A DNA stretch of 64,000 bases from AP-15 sp963732095 (GCA_963732095.1 CAVSZA010000040.1:91284-155283), one strand, 5' to 3'. Positions 35,798-43,771 are shown, counted from the stretch's first letter. Numbers and translations are program-made. The notes: generated from the sequence alone by a model not told the origin.

Positions 35798-36307
35798 ATG
35801 ACCGAGGCGGGAGCGGATAGCCTTCTCATATATGGCTTGACAGCAATCGGGGCCCATTTGTCGATGTCGCTTGGGCAGACATTATTTCACCGATATCTAG
35901 GTCATAGTCGCCTTGGCGGAAGATTTTTCAAGAATCATATTCAATTTCATCACGCCCATTATGCGGGAGACCACGTGGTTTCCACTCATTATCTCGATAA
36001 CGGGGATAATAACACGCTGTTCTTTTTGTTTCCGGTCTTCTTGATTGTCGGACTGAGCTATTTGGTTCTGAGATTGGATTTGCTCGTGGTTCAGTTTGCG
36101 GCAATGTCACTGTCATTCTGCGGGCATTATTATCTCGACAACCAATACCATGTTGCCGGATCATGGCTGGGCCGCTTTTCCTGGTTCAGACGAAAGCAGC
36201 AACTCCATTTCATCCACCACCGCTATGGGAACTGCAATTTCGCGGTGATCGATTTCTTCTGGGATCGGCTGCTCGGCACCTATCGCCTTGTCGAATCAAG
36301 GGGATGA
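35798..36307 (+). CDS. Fatty acid hydroxylase/sterol desaturase-like membrane protein
   Basis: This 169-residue membrane protein has histidine clusters typical of di-iron membrane hydroxylases: HRYLGH, HIQFHHAHY, HYYLDNQYH and HFIHHRYGNCNF. Two hydrophobic segments lie between them (FFLFPVFLIVGLSYLVL, FAAMSLSFCGHYY). It is shorter than most FA hydroxylases (about 250 residues) but seems complete. The substrate is probably a lipid and is not deducible. Confidence 0.8.
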   Translation: MTEAGADSLLIYGLTAIGAHLSMSLGQTLFHRYLGHSRLGGRFFKNHIQFHHAHYAGDHVVSTHYLDNGDNNTLFFLFPVFLIVGLSYLVLRLDLLVVQFAAMSLSFCGHYYLDNQYHVAGSWLGRFSWFRRKQQLHFIHHRYGNCNFAVIDFFWDRLLGTYRLVESRG

Positions 36308-36348
36308 CGGTTTCGCGTGAACGTTTGGCAGCACCCTGAAGCAGCAGG

Positions 36349-36570
36349 ACATAGCCTCTTCTCGTGGGAATCATCATGGGACCAGGAAACGACACTCGGC
36401 GATATCGCGTCGCTGCCCGCCGCGTGCAGAGACGCTTTTTTGACAGCGGCATGGAATAGTTAATTCTGGCCCCCTTGGAAGGGCCGTGCTCAGAGGGGTT
36501 TCCGACGCTGTTTTGCGTCCGGTGGCTGCCGTCGAATGTCCAGGCCGAAAGGCTAAAGGGCGGCGGGGCG
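36349..36570 (+). ncRNA. Repeated structured-RNA candidate, copy 2
   Basis: This 222-bp second copy has the same T6-TTGACA box, GGCCCC/GGGCC hairpin, GACGC/GCGTC hairpin and GCTGCC/GGCGGC stem with inner GAAA tetraloop as copy 1. Single-base differences fall mostly in loops and spacers, for example an extra C in the first loop and GTAGC versus GTGGC. It ends 63 bp before the gene at 36633. No function is known from the sequence. Confidence 0.6.
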
Positions 36571-36632
36571 TCTTTCTGAGCACGCTTCCAACTGCCGGAC
36601 GAGCGAACATTTCTTGGAAAAGGCTCAGAAAT

Positions 36633-37085
36633 ATGTCGACAAACGCATCACCTCTGAATTTGAGCGAGGATCTCCTGCCCGGACTAGTCGAGGGCAGGTT
36701 TCGTGCTCACAGCGAGTGTAGGGCCAGAGGTAATCAGGAGGACCGCGACGCCTTCGAGCGCCGTGTTGATGCAGTACTGCGCCGAGCGAGGAGGCTCGAC
36801 GAGCAGATTGTTCGAACCATAGCGACCTCGACCTCGGGCCTTCTCGCCCAGCTTCGCCTGCTTTCTGCTTTCTTTGACGAGAGCACGAACGGTGCAGGTC
36901 GCCGCGGTGCATTGCTGATCCAAAGCATAGCTGCGGGCATTGAGCGGCTCGACGCGGGTGATTCCGCTATTTCATCAGACACTACGATGAACGCCGTTGA
37001 ACGCAGTTATTCCACTCATCGAGAAATCGATGGGACACCTCGTTTAGAGCAAGTTCGGGGGAAGTCGGAGACTCGTTATCACTGA
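36633..37085 (+). CDS. Hypothetical helical protein
   Basis: The 150-residue frame from ATG 36633 (MSTNASPLNLSEDLLPGLVE) is largely helical and Arg-rich in the middle (RDAFERRVDAVLRRARRLDE). It then has a hydrophobic patch (STSGLLAQLRLLSAFFDES). No family recognised. The upstream neighbour is the second copy of the repeated RNA element, whose transcript could form its leader. Confidence 0.5.
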   Translation: MSTNASPLNLSEDLLPGLVEGRFRAHSECRARGNQEDRDAFERRVDAVLRRARRLDEQIVRTIATSTSGLLAQLRLLSAFFDESTNGAGRRGALLIQSIAAGIERLDAGDSAISSDTTMNAVERSYSTHREIDGTPRLEQVRGKSETRYH

Positions 37086-37149
37086 CCTCACTCCAATTGC
37101 GCCAAGTGAGCCTATCGCATTAATCCGCTATTCGCCCTGATCGAATTTG

Positions 37150-37353
37150 TCAACTCGTGCCCGACTCGGTCTGAATCGTTCTGGCCAATCCTTCAAATTT
37201 CGCAATCAACTCCCGAAGATACTGCTTCAGCCGGGGCGTAGTAGCCTCGGCGTGGAGTTTTCGGGCTCGCGCCGCTGCCGCATTATAATGGGCGGCTGAC
37301 ACCTCTTCCAATCCCGTCCAGTTTGAAATCTCGTCTATATACCCAGCCTTCAT
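37150..37353 (-). CDS. Small helical hypothetical protein
   Basis: This 67-residue protein (MKAGYIDEISNWTGLEEVSA) has the helical pattern HYNAAAARARKLHAEATTPR, then KQYLRELIAKFEGLA. It parallels the small protein at 26824 (HYRDQADRARRLAREQTHHE). GGAGCACG precedes the ATG. Such proteins are abundant in rhizobia and their function is unknown. Confidence 0.65.
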   Translation of the reverse strand: MKAGYIDEISNWTGLEEVSAAHYNAAAARARKLHAEATTPRLKQYLRELIAKFEGLARTIQTESGTS

Positions 37354-37383
37354 CGTGCTCCGCCTTCTCCGGGTTGATCAGTG

Positions 37384-37533
37384 TCAAGGCGAAAAAAGCG
37401 ACGAAGTGGCTACCCAGATTGCACCCCAAAGTCCGAGCGACAATAGAAGGACCACCATCAAGGCCGGTCCTGGCAGCATTACCGCGGATTTAGCTGCTGA
37501 GTGGTTTGATTGAGATGACGTGCTAATGGACAT
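37384..37533 (-). CDS. Very small single-pass membrane protein
   Basis: Fifty codons from ATG 37533 to TGA 37384 encode a polar N terminus (MSISTSSQSNHSAAKSAV) and one clear membrane helix (ALMVVLLLSLGLWGAIWVA). Short membrane proteins of this design are common in rhizobia. The ribosome-binding site is weak, so this rests on composition alone. The neighbouring stretch 37534-37906 holds nothing I can support. Confidence 0.45.
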   Translation of the reverse strand: MSISTSSQSNHSAAKSAVMLPGPALMVVLLLSLGLWGAIWVATSSLFSP

Positions 37534-37906
37534 GAGGCAGTCCGGCGAAGTCGAGGTAGTCTTGGGCGAGATGACGGCTCACAGGGTCTCCTCGGGGGTC
37601 ATTGAATAGGGCCTGCGACGAAATCGGTGCGGGCAGCGTTATCCAAGATCCGTCAAAGATTCGTCCCATTCGAGGACTTGCGGCGGCAGGGCATGGGGAA
37701 ATTGCTGCTGCCGTGCGTCTCGATGCCGATCATGCCTCCGAACGGTATATTTTTGGGGACATTCGATAACGGACGGAGGCGCGGCACGCGTATCGGGAAG
37801 GGCCGCGAATTGAATTGGATCGTACCTCCACGAAACAGCCGACTAGACACGGCGATAGCTCCCATGGCACGCTCGTTAGAACATTAGTAGAACACCCAGG
37901 AGGTCT

Positions 37907-38473
37907 ATGTTTTTCCGATTTCCGCCCGACGCCCGGTGGAATCCTGAGCGCTCTGTCGTCGAGTTCGGCATCGGCATCGGTGAATACGAGGGCGTGGTGC
38001 GTGTTTCTCGGCGCGTCTTCCAAATCCTGCTTTCGGGTACCCCGACGCCAGAACGGTGCGTCGAAGGCTATTACCTTCACCGGACCCGGCTCGAACTCAT
38101 CGCCGAACGGAAGGTTCGCCGCAGGCAATTGACCGACGACGGGAATGTCGAGATCACCGGTCGCGCGCGATCTGCGGGAACGGGAATTTCGGGCGAGACA
38201 TCCGCGCCCCATCGGCTATCGTCGGGCGGCTTCATGAGAGCCGCGCAACAAGCTGCTCGGGATGCCGAGCGCCGGTTTCCAGTCAGGGTGAGGGTCGCGG
38301 TTCCGGCTGAAGGCTTGGGTAGTCGGCTCGACCAGATCATCGCATGGCTCGATGCGAATTGCGGTGTCGATCGGTCGATCTCACGGTCATCGAGCTTCGT
38401 CTTCGGCGGAGACGGCATATCGCGCGAGGCAGCGTCGAGCGCAAGATTACGTCATTCGGCAATTGATAATTAA
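37907..38473 (+). CDS. Hypothetical protein, founder of the MFFRFPPDARWNPE repeat family
   Basis: The 188-residue frame starts MFFRFPPDARWNPERSVVEF and GIGIGEYEGVVRVSRRVFQ. It continues convincingly to about residue 86 (RRQLTDDGNVEITGR), after which it becomes Arg/Ser-rich and may be out of frame. The true protein may be only ~90 residues. CAGGAGG precedes the start. Pieces of the same family lie at 31712, 40555 and possibly 43290, suggesting a multicopy rhizobial small-protein family. No known function. Confidence 0.6.
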   Translation: MFFRFPPDARWNPERSVVEFGIGIGEYEGVVRVSRRVFQILLSGTPTPERCVEGYYLHRTRLELIAERKVRRRQLTDDGNVEITGRARSAGTGISGETSAPHRLSSGGFMRAAQQAARDAERRFPVRVRVAVPAEGLGSRLDQIIAWLDANCGVDRSISRSSSFVFGGDGISREAASSARLRHSAIDN

Positions 38474-38589
38474 TTTGTCGGTATTTGTTGCAACTTATGA
38501 GGGCGTCGACAATACTGAGTCCGCACCGACGTGTCTCCCAACTGAGATGATGCATTTCCCTGCATCGCGAAATGCTGTAGGGACAGAAA

Positions 38590-38614
38590 CCCCGGCCGTC
38601 ATGGCCGGGGTTTT
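38590..38614 (+). terminator. Intrinsic terminator
   Basis: CCCCGGCC-GTCAT-GGCCGGGG is a perfect 8-bp GC stem, extended by AA/TT, followed by TTTT. It is preceded by ~115 bp with no gene (38474-38589), so it either ends the upstream small-protein transcript or a short unidentified RNA. Confidence 0.8.
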
Positions 38615-38671
38615 CATTGTAGAGCAGCGATGCAATCAATCCCCCACCCTTGTAATCCGCAGGCACCCAAA

Positions 38672-38956
38672 ATGAAAAACGCTATGCTGGGCTTCGCCAG
38701 ATACCGCACACCGATGCTCGCCGTCATGATTACACTTGGAACGCTCGTGCTCGCACAACCGAGCCACGCAGCCGCTTGTGTCAATGGAGTCTACCGAGCC
38801 GGATGTGTCGGCCCCAATGGGGCTGTGGGAGTTCGCAAGGCATATCCGCACCATTACGGTTATGGGTACCACCATCCGGTTAGTTGTGCCCACGGACCTT
38901 ACCGAGCGGGGTGCGTCGGACCTCACGGGGCTGCGGTCGTCCGCAGGCCCTATTAG
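38672..38956 (+). CDS. Small exported protein with two YRAGCVGPxGA repeats
   Basis: From ATG 38672 the 94-residue protein has a signal peptide (TPMLAVMITLGTLVLAQPSHA, cut after AHA-like SHA). A short mature part contains two copies of the motif YRAGCVGPxGAxxVR, joined by a Tyr/His-rich linker (YPHHYGYGYHHP). Each repeat has one Cys and two more Cys lie in front of the repeats, so disulfides are possible. The His-rich linker could bind metal. Similar proteins are annotated as hypothetical in rhizobia. Confidence 0.8.
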   Translation: MKNAMLGFARYRTPMLAVMITLGTLVLAQPSHAAACVNGVYRAGCVGPNGAVGVRKAYPHHYGYGYHHPVSCAHGPYRAGCVGPHGAAVVRRPY

Positions 38957-39738
38957 TGGCAACAACTCAGGGGCAGCGGCTAGCAGAGAGCCGAAGCTAG
39001 GAAAGGAAATGGCGGTGGTCGCCGTGCGGATGTCGAGTTTGATCCGTGCGGCAGATCAGCCAGAACCACGATCCAGCAGCCGCTCGACATCGGTGCCGTC
39101 TTACGGTCGGTATGGATGCCAATAGGCTTGAAAAATCGCCGCCAGAGCTTTCTACCTCCCGGCTGTGACCTATTGAGGAAAGGCGGGGGTGTTTGTTTAG
39201 GCGAGCGGAACCGCAAAGGGTGTTGGCGGATCGGCGCTATCGATATGGAGATCCCAAATCGCCCTGCGGATTTTTGGCCGACATGATGTTTTGGGTCGAT
39301 CGCTTTCCCGGCCACTGGAAAGGCCCGGACCAGCCGATCGTAATCGGCCTCAAGCTCCCGCTGCTGGTTCTCGACGCGATGTCGGGGATTTCTGCATAGG
39401 TATTCGATACTGACTTAATCTCGCGCGCCCGCCATGCGGCCAAGGGACGCGGTTGCGATAAGTCGCCCTAACCAATCCGACTGGAGTTCATCCATTCGAT
39501 TTTGGCTTTGGAGGAACGCGACGGGGAACTCTGCCGATCGGAGTCGACATCTTTCCACGAATGTCGTAACCCCGTCGCTCAAGCGCACCAACGACCTTCG
39601 AAGCGACCCGTTTCGACAGGGCGCGCGAGCTTTTCAATCTTGGTCTCGTCCGTCCCTGGAATATGGCGTGGCGAGCGCCGATCTGAAACCGTCGATCCCT
39701 TGGGCCAGGAGCCATTTTCTTGAGCATAAAAGACTGAG
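38957..39738. other. 780-bp region with gene debris only
   Basis: Positions 39054-39100 are a near-identical copy of the end of the DUF1203 gene at 48064-48110 (47 bp, one mismatch). Several short frames exist in the remainder, for example 39193-39399, but none shows a family, ribosome-binding site or codon pattern I can trust. Confidence 0.5.
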
Positions 39739-40143
39739 ATGAACTGGTCCAAGAACGCCAGTTTTGCCGACCGCCTGAGCGCAGCCGCAGAGGCGAAGAA
39801 GGCGCAATTAGAGCGGGCAGCCCAAGCGAGGTCTGAGGCCGAGAGCCCCGCCGCTGTCGAGAGGCGGATGGCATGGGATGCGGTTAAGGTGGCTCGCGAC
39901 GCCCGCATCGCTGAAGGAAAAGCCACCAAGTTGGCCGTTGAAGCTCGTCAGGCTGCTGACTTAGCCGCTGCGCAAGCCGCCGAGGTTGCCGCTCGCGAGG
40001 CCGCGCTGAAAGCCGAGCAAGAGGCCCGCGATGCGGAATTCGCCGAGCAGACAGCGCGGGAAGCCGCCCTGGAAGCTGAACGGCAGGCCGCTCGCGACGC
40101 CCGCTATGCCGCCCGCAAAGCTCGGAAGCGAAAAGGCAGATAG
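39739..40143 (+). CDS. DUF6481 family protein
   Basis: This 134-residue Ala/Glu/Arg-rich protein is predicted to be one long helix or coiled coil. It starts MNWSKNASFADRLSAAAEAK and ends ARDARYAARKARKRKGR, the pattern of DUF6481. The family is common in Bradyrhizobium and relatives, with no known function. The start is good (ATG after GACTGAG). It stands alone. Confidence 0.8.
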   Translation: MNWSKNASFADRLSAAAEAKKAQLERAAQARSEAESPAAVERRMAWDAVKVARDARIAEGKATKLAVEARQAADLAAAQAAEVAAREAALKAEQEARDAEFAEQTAREAALEAERQAARDARYAARKARKRKGR

Positions 40144-40262
40144 GTCATCAGTCGATAGGTGGAGAAAGGATGCCCTAGCTGACCTACCGCGTAGAAATCA
40201 CCCGTGATGAGCCGTAAGCTACTGTCGGGGGTTGTTGGACGGGAGGCGGAAAGGCAGGCCGA

Positions 40263-40451
40263 TTGAACCGAAAAACCTATATGACGGTCACTGCCACGCT
40301 GTTGCTCGTCGTGGCAATAATGCATCTGCTGCGGATCATCTTTGGGTGGCAGGTGGAGATCGGCGGTTTAAGCATCCCGTTCTGGGTGAGTTGGCTGGGC
40401 GTTCTTGTGGCCGGTGCCCTCGCATACCTCGGCTTCACGCAGTACAGATAG
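40263..40451 (+). CDS. Small two-helix membrane protein
   Basis: This 62-residue protein from TTG 40263 has two membrane helices (MTVTATLLLVVAIMHLLRII, IPFWVSWLGVLVAGALAYLG) joined by FGWQVEIGGLS. I know similar short membrane proteins from many bacteria (pattern MHLLRxxxGW..GG..IP.W.S). GGAGGCGG lies about 17 nt upstream. Function unknown. Confidence 0.75.
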   Translation: MNRKTYMTVTATLLLVVAIMHLLRIIFGWQVEIGGLSIPFWVSWLGVLVAGALAYLGFTQYR

Positions 40452-40554
40452 TCGCCCACCTGTCGCGACGAACCGCTCGACCACGCCCTGCCTTGGGCAC
40501 TGAGTTTAAGAACATTACACGAACATAATATCTTCGGCTCCGAGGACGTGGGCC

Positions 40555-40584
40555 ATGTTCTTTCGTTTTCCGCCTGACGCCCGC
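40555..40584 (+). pseudogene. Start of an MFFRFPPDAR-family gene, truncated
   Basis: ATG 40555 begins MFFRFPPDAR, identical at protein level to the first ten residues encoded at 37907 but with several silent base differences. The homology then stops at once. Silent divergence shows an old, formerly selected copy rather than a recent duplication. Confidence 0.6.
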
Positions 40585-40838
40585 CCACCGCGCTGCCAAC
40601 CAGCGCGCCAGAACCTAGCGAGTGAGTAGAAGTTCGACGAAGAGCCAAAACGCACGCTCCTGCATCGATGCGTCCCGCAGGACTGCGATATGTAGCCCCA
40701 GGCGAGGAGCATAAAATATCTTCTCAGGTGAGCATCCGAGGCTTAGTATATCGATAATAAAGGCCGGTACGGTTAATAAATTAACTGTAAGGGCGGGAAA
40801 TATGGTTTCTATCGACGTGTAAAACAGTCGTGATTGTG

Positions 40839-41078
40839 ATGCCGTTCTTCTACTCATCCGGCGAGGAAATCAGACCGGGCGATCGCGTGCTTATACATGG
40901 CGAGGCAAGCGAGATCGAATTTATCGTCGATCCGGCTAAAAATCCTAATGACCGGTATGTGAAACAATACGGTGGGGGGATCATGGTGCTCGAACTCAAA
41001 GTCTTCGGGAGAATTTTCATTAGCGAACCCGAGACCGACGAACACTTAGCCTTCGTGTCCCGACAGAGGGAACCCTAA
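40839..41078 (+). CDS. Small hypothetical protein
   Basis: This 79-residue protein (MPFFYSSGEEIRPGDRVLIH) continues GEASEIEFIVDPAKNPNDRY and KQYGGGIMVLELKVFGRIF. It resembles a small beta-rich family of unknown function that opens with FYxxGEEIxxGDRV. The start could be GTG 40830, but the internal ATG 40839 fits the family better. Confidence 0.7.
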   Translation: MPFFYSSGEEIRPGDRVLIHGEASEIEFIVDPAKNPNDRYVKQYGGGIMVLELKVFGRIFISEPETDEHLAFVSRQREP

Positions 41079-41107
41079 ATCGACGACTTCTCTATGCTAT
41101 CGTAGAT

Positions 41108-41596
41108 ATGGCGACGCCAGACCAGCACCAGTTGGCGATCGAATGCCGTGAACTCATGCAGACGATCGCCAAGACGGAGACCCAGGTTGCCGCTTTGCGG
41201 CGATTTGCGGCACTGCCGCCAGAGACCGTGGCCGCTGTTAAGGATGAAGCCTCTGCTGTGGGTCGCCTTGCTTACGAAGCTCTAGAAGGCACTGCCGCTC
41301 GGATCGCCGATGCACTCCAACGCGCGGTCGACCAGGCCAAACGTGATGTCGAAACCGCACATTGGCAGGTGATACGCAAAGCTCATGACCGGCTCAACCG
41401 AGTTGTCGCTCAAGAGCCATTATACGATGCGTGTCATTGGTTGGACTTCCATCTCTGGTGTGCGGAGGTTCAGTGTCAGTACAGAGAGACCATGGTGCGG
41501 CTCCAGCGAATGGAAAACGTAACCGGACTGACGGAGCAACTTTACGCACGCATTATGGCCGAACACGGCCCGTCACGCGGCGAGACCATTCATTAG
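41108..41596 (+). CDS. Hypothetical helical protein
   Basis: The 162-residue frame encodes an all-helical, Ala/Glu/Arg-rich protein (HQLAIECRELMQTIAKTETQ, EGTAARIADALQRAVDQAKR), predicted coiled coil. It has a more ordered C-terminal half (LYDACHWLDFHLWCAEVQCQ). No known family. It starts 29 bp after the previous gene on the same strand, possibly one transcript. Confidence 0.6.
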   Translation: MATPDQHQLAIECRELMQTIAKTETQVAALRRFAALPPETVAAVKDEASAVGRLAYEALEGTAARIADALQRAVDQAKRDVETAHWQVIRKAHDRLNRVVAQEPLYDACHWLDFHLWCAEVQCQYRETMVRLQRMENVTGLTEQLYARIMAEHGPSRGETIH

Positions 41597-41647
41597 AAGT
41601 GATAGAAGAAGGGAGGACCGCGAGCGACAAGACGCCCAAAAACATCC

Positions 41648-42085
41648 TCAGCGGTACACCAGGACGGGGATCTTCGAGTGCGTGAGCACTTTGACCGTCT
41701 CGCTGCCGAGGACAACCGCCGAGACCCCGCGACGCCCGTGTGAGGCCATCACGATCAAATCGCACCTTCTTGCCTCGGCGGCATCGATAATTGCCTGATA
41801 GATCTGCTCGTGCTCGACGTGGAGCACGTCGCAATCGACACCGGCTGATTGGGCCGCAGCCGAAACAACACCGAGCACTTTGTTGGCCTGAGCCTCAGCA
41901 TGCTTCTTGTATTCGTTGGGGGTGTATTCGAGTTGGCTCGGTGCGACAGAGACCAAGTGGAATGGCTCGGTGACCGTCACGGCGGTAATCTTGGCACCGA
42001 TCTCCTTGGCGAAAAGGATACCTTGCTCGACGGCCTTGACGGCGAGGTCCGATCCATCGGTCGGGATCAGGATATTCTTGAACAC
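41648..42085 (-). CDS. Universal stress protein (UspA family)
   Basis: This 145-residue single-domain Usp starts MFKNILIPTDGSDLAVKAVE and has the nucleotide-loop region MASHGRRGVSAVVLGSETVK, with the first Gly of G-x2-G-x9-GS replaced by Ala, as in many Usps. It ends KIPVLVYR. The loop suggests ATP binding. These proteins accumulate under stress and starvation. TCAGAAAGAGGCAAGAGGAG provides a ribosome-binding site. Confidence 0.93.
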   Translation of the reverse strand: MFKNILIPTDGSDLAVKAVEQGILFAKEIGAKITAVTVTEPFHLVSVAPSQLEYTPNEYKKHAEAQANKVLGVVSAAAQSAGVDCDVLHVEHEQIYQAIIDAAEARRCDLIVMASHGRRGVSAVVLGSETVKVLTHSKIPVLVYR

Positions 42086-42167
42086 TGCGGTTCTCCTCTT
42101 GCCTCTTTCTGACGGCTCGTAGATAGCTGGTCGCGTCTGTCCTCGGCCTGCCCGAACCGCTTAGCGG

Positions 42168-42593
42168 TTAGGTTGGCCTCCCGTTAGGTAAATGCGCGAA
42201 ATCATGAGTGAAAGCGACCCAACCGTGCTTCAATTCCTCCCAGGCCGACAGAGTAGGCCGTGGGAAGTTGGGGTCATGAAAAGCACCGACTGCAACGCCG
42301 ATATGGTCCGGCCTCAAATCGGCTTCCCAAAACACTGTCGTTCCGCATGTCGGGCAGAAATGCATCTTGACCTTTCGACCCTCCTGCCCGTCGCGGACAT
42401 AGATTTTGGCCGGTCCCTTGGCGCGAACATGTTCTTTTTTGAAGAAGGCACCGACGCCGAACACCGAACCGGTTCGCCGCTGACACTCGCCACAATGGCA
42501 GGCGGACACGGTATCGGGATCGACGGACACTTCGACACGCAAGGCACCGCAAGAACAATGCGCGGTTCTCGTCATAGATTCCTCCGTCATCAA
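42168..42593 (-). CDS. GFA/CENP-V family zinc protein (second copy)
   Basis: This 141-residue protein has the cysteine pattern CSCGALRV, ACHCGECQRRTG and FCPTCGTTVFWE, and ends with FTHDFAHLPNG. It is a distant paralogue of the GFA protein at 25667-26095. The start is ATG 42593 or the internal 42575 (MTRTAHCSCG). A SnoaL-like gene ends 24 bp upstream on the same strand, so the two are probably co-transcribed. Confidence 0.9.
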   Translation of the reverse strand: MMTEESMTRTAHCSCGALRVEVSVDPDTVSACHCGECQRRTGSVFGVGAFFKKEHVRAKGPAKIYVRDGQEGRKVKMHFCPTCGTTVFWEADLRPDHIGVAVGAFHDPNFPRPTLSAWEELKHGWVAFTHDFAHLPNGRPT

Positions 42594-42616
42594 CCGGGTT
42601 GAGGTTCCCGATCATC

Positions 42617-43045
42617 TCAGCCACTCGGAAGGTGGCCGAGTGCTCTGAGGATGGTCATGTTGTCCCAGGTCACCCACCACTCTGCGATCTTTCCGCCCTC
42701 GATGCGGAACACTGCCCCGAAATCAAATTGCGCCCTGCGACCCGAGGGTGGAAATGGACCCATTGGTCCCCGCTGCGTGCCCTCATATGTGGTCCATGCG
42801 GCGACGAGATTCCCCTCGGCGACCAGAAGCTTGATCGTTTGGACAGAATCGGGAAAAACCGCCGTATCCTGCCGAAGAAATTCCTTGACCTGATCGAGGT
42901 TACCAGCCTCGACGCCCGGCGTTGCTTCGCAATGGCGGATGACATTCGGTGCGATGAGGTCGTCGAACGCATCAGGCTGACGGCTGTTCCATGCGTCGAT
43001 AAAACGCTGGATTACGGCCTTGTTCTGCTCTGTCGTTGTGCTCAT
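42617..43045 (-). CDS. SnoaL-like ester cyclase family protein
   Basis: This 142-residue NTF2-fold protein (NKAVIQRFIDAWNSRQPDAF, then NVIRHCEATPG, VVAAWTTYEGTQRGPM-like core, GKIAEWWVTWDNMTILRALG) matches the SnoaL polyketide-cyclase-like group. Most bacterial members have no proven substrate. GGGAGGGAGC precedes ATG 43045. It likely forms an operon with the GFA gene. Confidence 0.88.
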   Translation of the reverse strand: MSTTTEQNKAVIQRFIDAWNSRQPDAFDDLIAPNVIRHCEATPGVEAGNLDQVKEFLRQDTAVFPDSVQTIKLLVAEGNLVAAWTTYEGTQRGPMGPFPPSGRRAQFDFGAVFRIEGGKIAEWWVTWDNMTILRALGHLPSG

Positions 43046-43428
43046 ACTGAAGCTCCCTCCCTGTTAGCGTTCCCGCGCGCATCTGGACGGGCGCGGCAAT
43101 CATGCGATGATCGTGACCCTAGCACATGTCGGGTCACCACGTCGGAACCTGAACCGACCCCGGCGCAGGTACCGGCGCTCATCGCAGAACAGTCGGTCGC
43201 CTCGCCGATGATGTGATCGCCACCGAGCGACAAATGCGCTCGCGAGCGTCCCGCTCACGGGGGCGCTCACGCCTGAACGCTGCGTGGAAGCCTACGTACT
43301 CGACAGTCATCCGGTCGGGGTTCCACCGGGCGTCCAAGCCGGAGCCGACCAATCGACCGTCGAACGCGCTATGGGAACGCAGCCAAGAACCCCGCTGTTT
43401 CTGGAACAGGCAACTACAGGAGTAAGTG
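43046..43428. other. 380-bp gap with a possible WNPDR fragment
   Basis: On the minus strand around 43290-43340 the frame reads GLDARWNPDRMTVEYVGF, which shares DARWNPxRxxVE with the family at 37907. It may be another relic of that family. No complete gene is visible. Confidence 0.4.
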
Positions 43429-43671
43429 ATGGCCGAGGAGTTCAAGCCGGGCCAGATCGTCCCCGCGTCTGGCGTGTACCGTATTATGCATGACACCGCG
43501 CACACCGATGCGTCGCGCGAGGTCACGGTTATCAAAGGGCGGCGGTTTCCTACGTGCCGTCATTGCAAGGGGATTACGTTCGAGTTGGTCCATGCGGCCA
43601 AGCACGTCTCCGAAGTCCCGCATTTGCATCAGGAAGCATCACCGCAGGATGCTCTGACCGGGACCGCTTGA
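43429..43671 (+). CDS. Small hypothetical protein with CxxC
   Basis: From ATG 43429 the 80-residue protein (MAEEFKPGQIVPASGVYRIM) has TVIKGRRFPTCRHCKGITFE, containing a single CxxC, and ends with HLHQEA-like residues. Related short proteins (start PGQIVPxSGxYRVxH) are frequent in rhizobia and other proteobacteria, usually unnamed. TACAGGAGTAAGTG precedes the start. The CxxC-His pattern could bind zinc. Confidence 0.75.
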   Translation: MAEEFKPGQIVPASGVYRIMHDTAHTDASREVTVIKGRRFPTCRHCKGITFELVHAAKHVSEVPHLHQEASPQDALTGTA

Positions 43672-43771
43672 AGCCAACGTGCAAGGTCAGCGAGGCTATT
43701 GGACTTGAAGAGCGGTCAGTGCATCTACAACAAGACCACTCGGCCCGACGCGCGGTACGTGGCCTAATCCG

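Noticed and set aside
40615..40857. 80-codon minus-strand frame with hydrophobic residues
   Set aside because: It overlaps the start region of the gene at 40839, lies in AT-rich DNA, and has no ribosome-binding site or known family.
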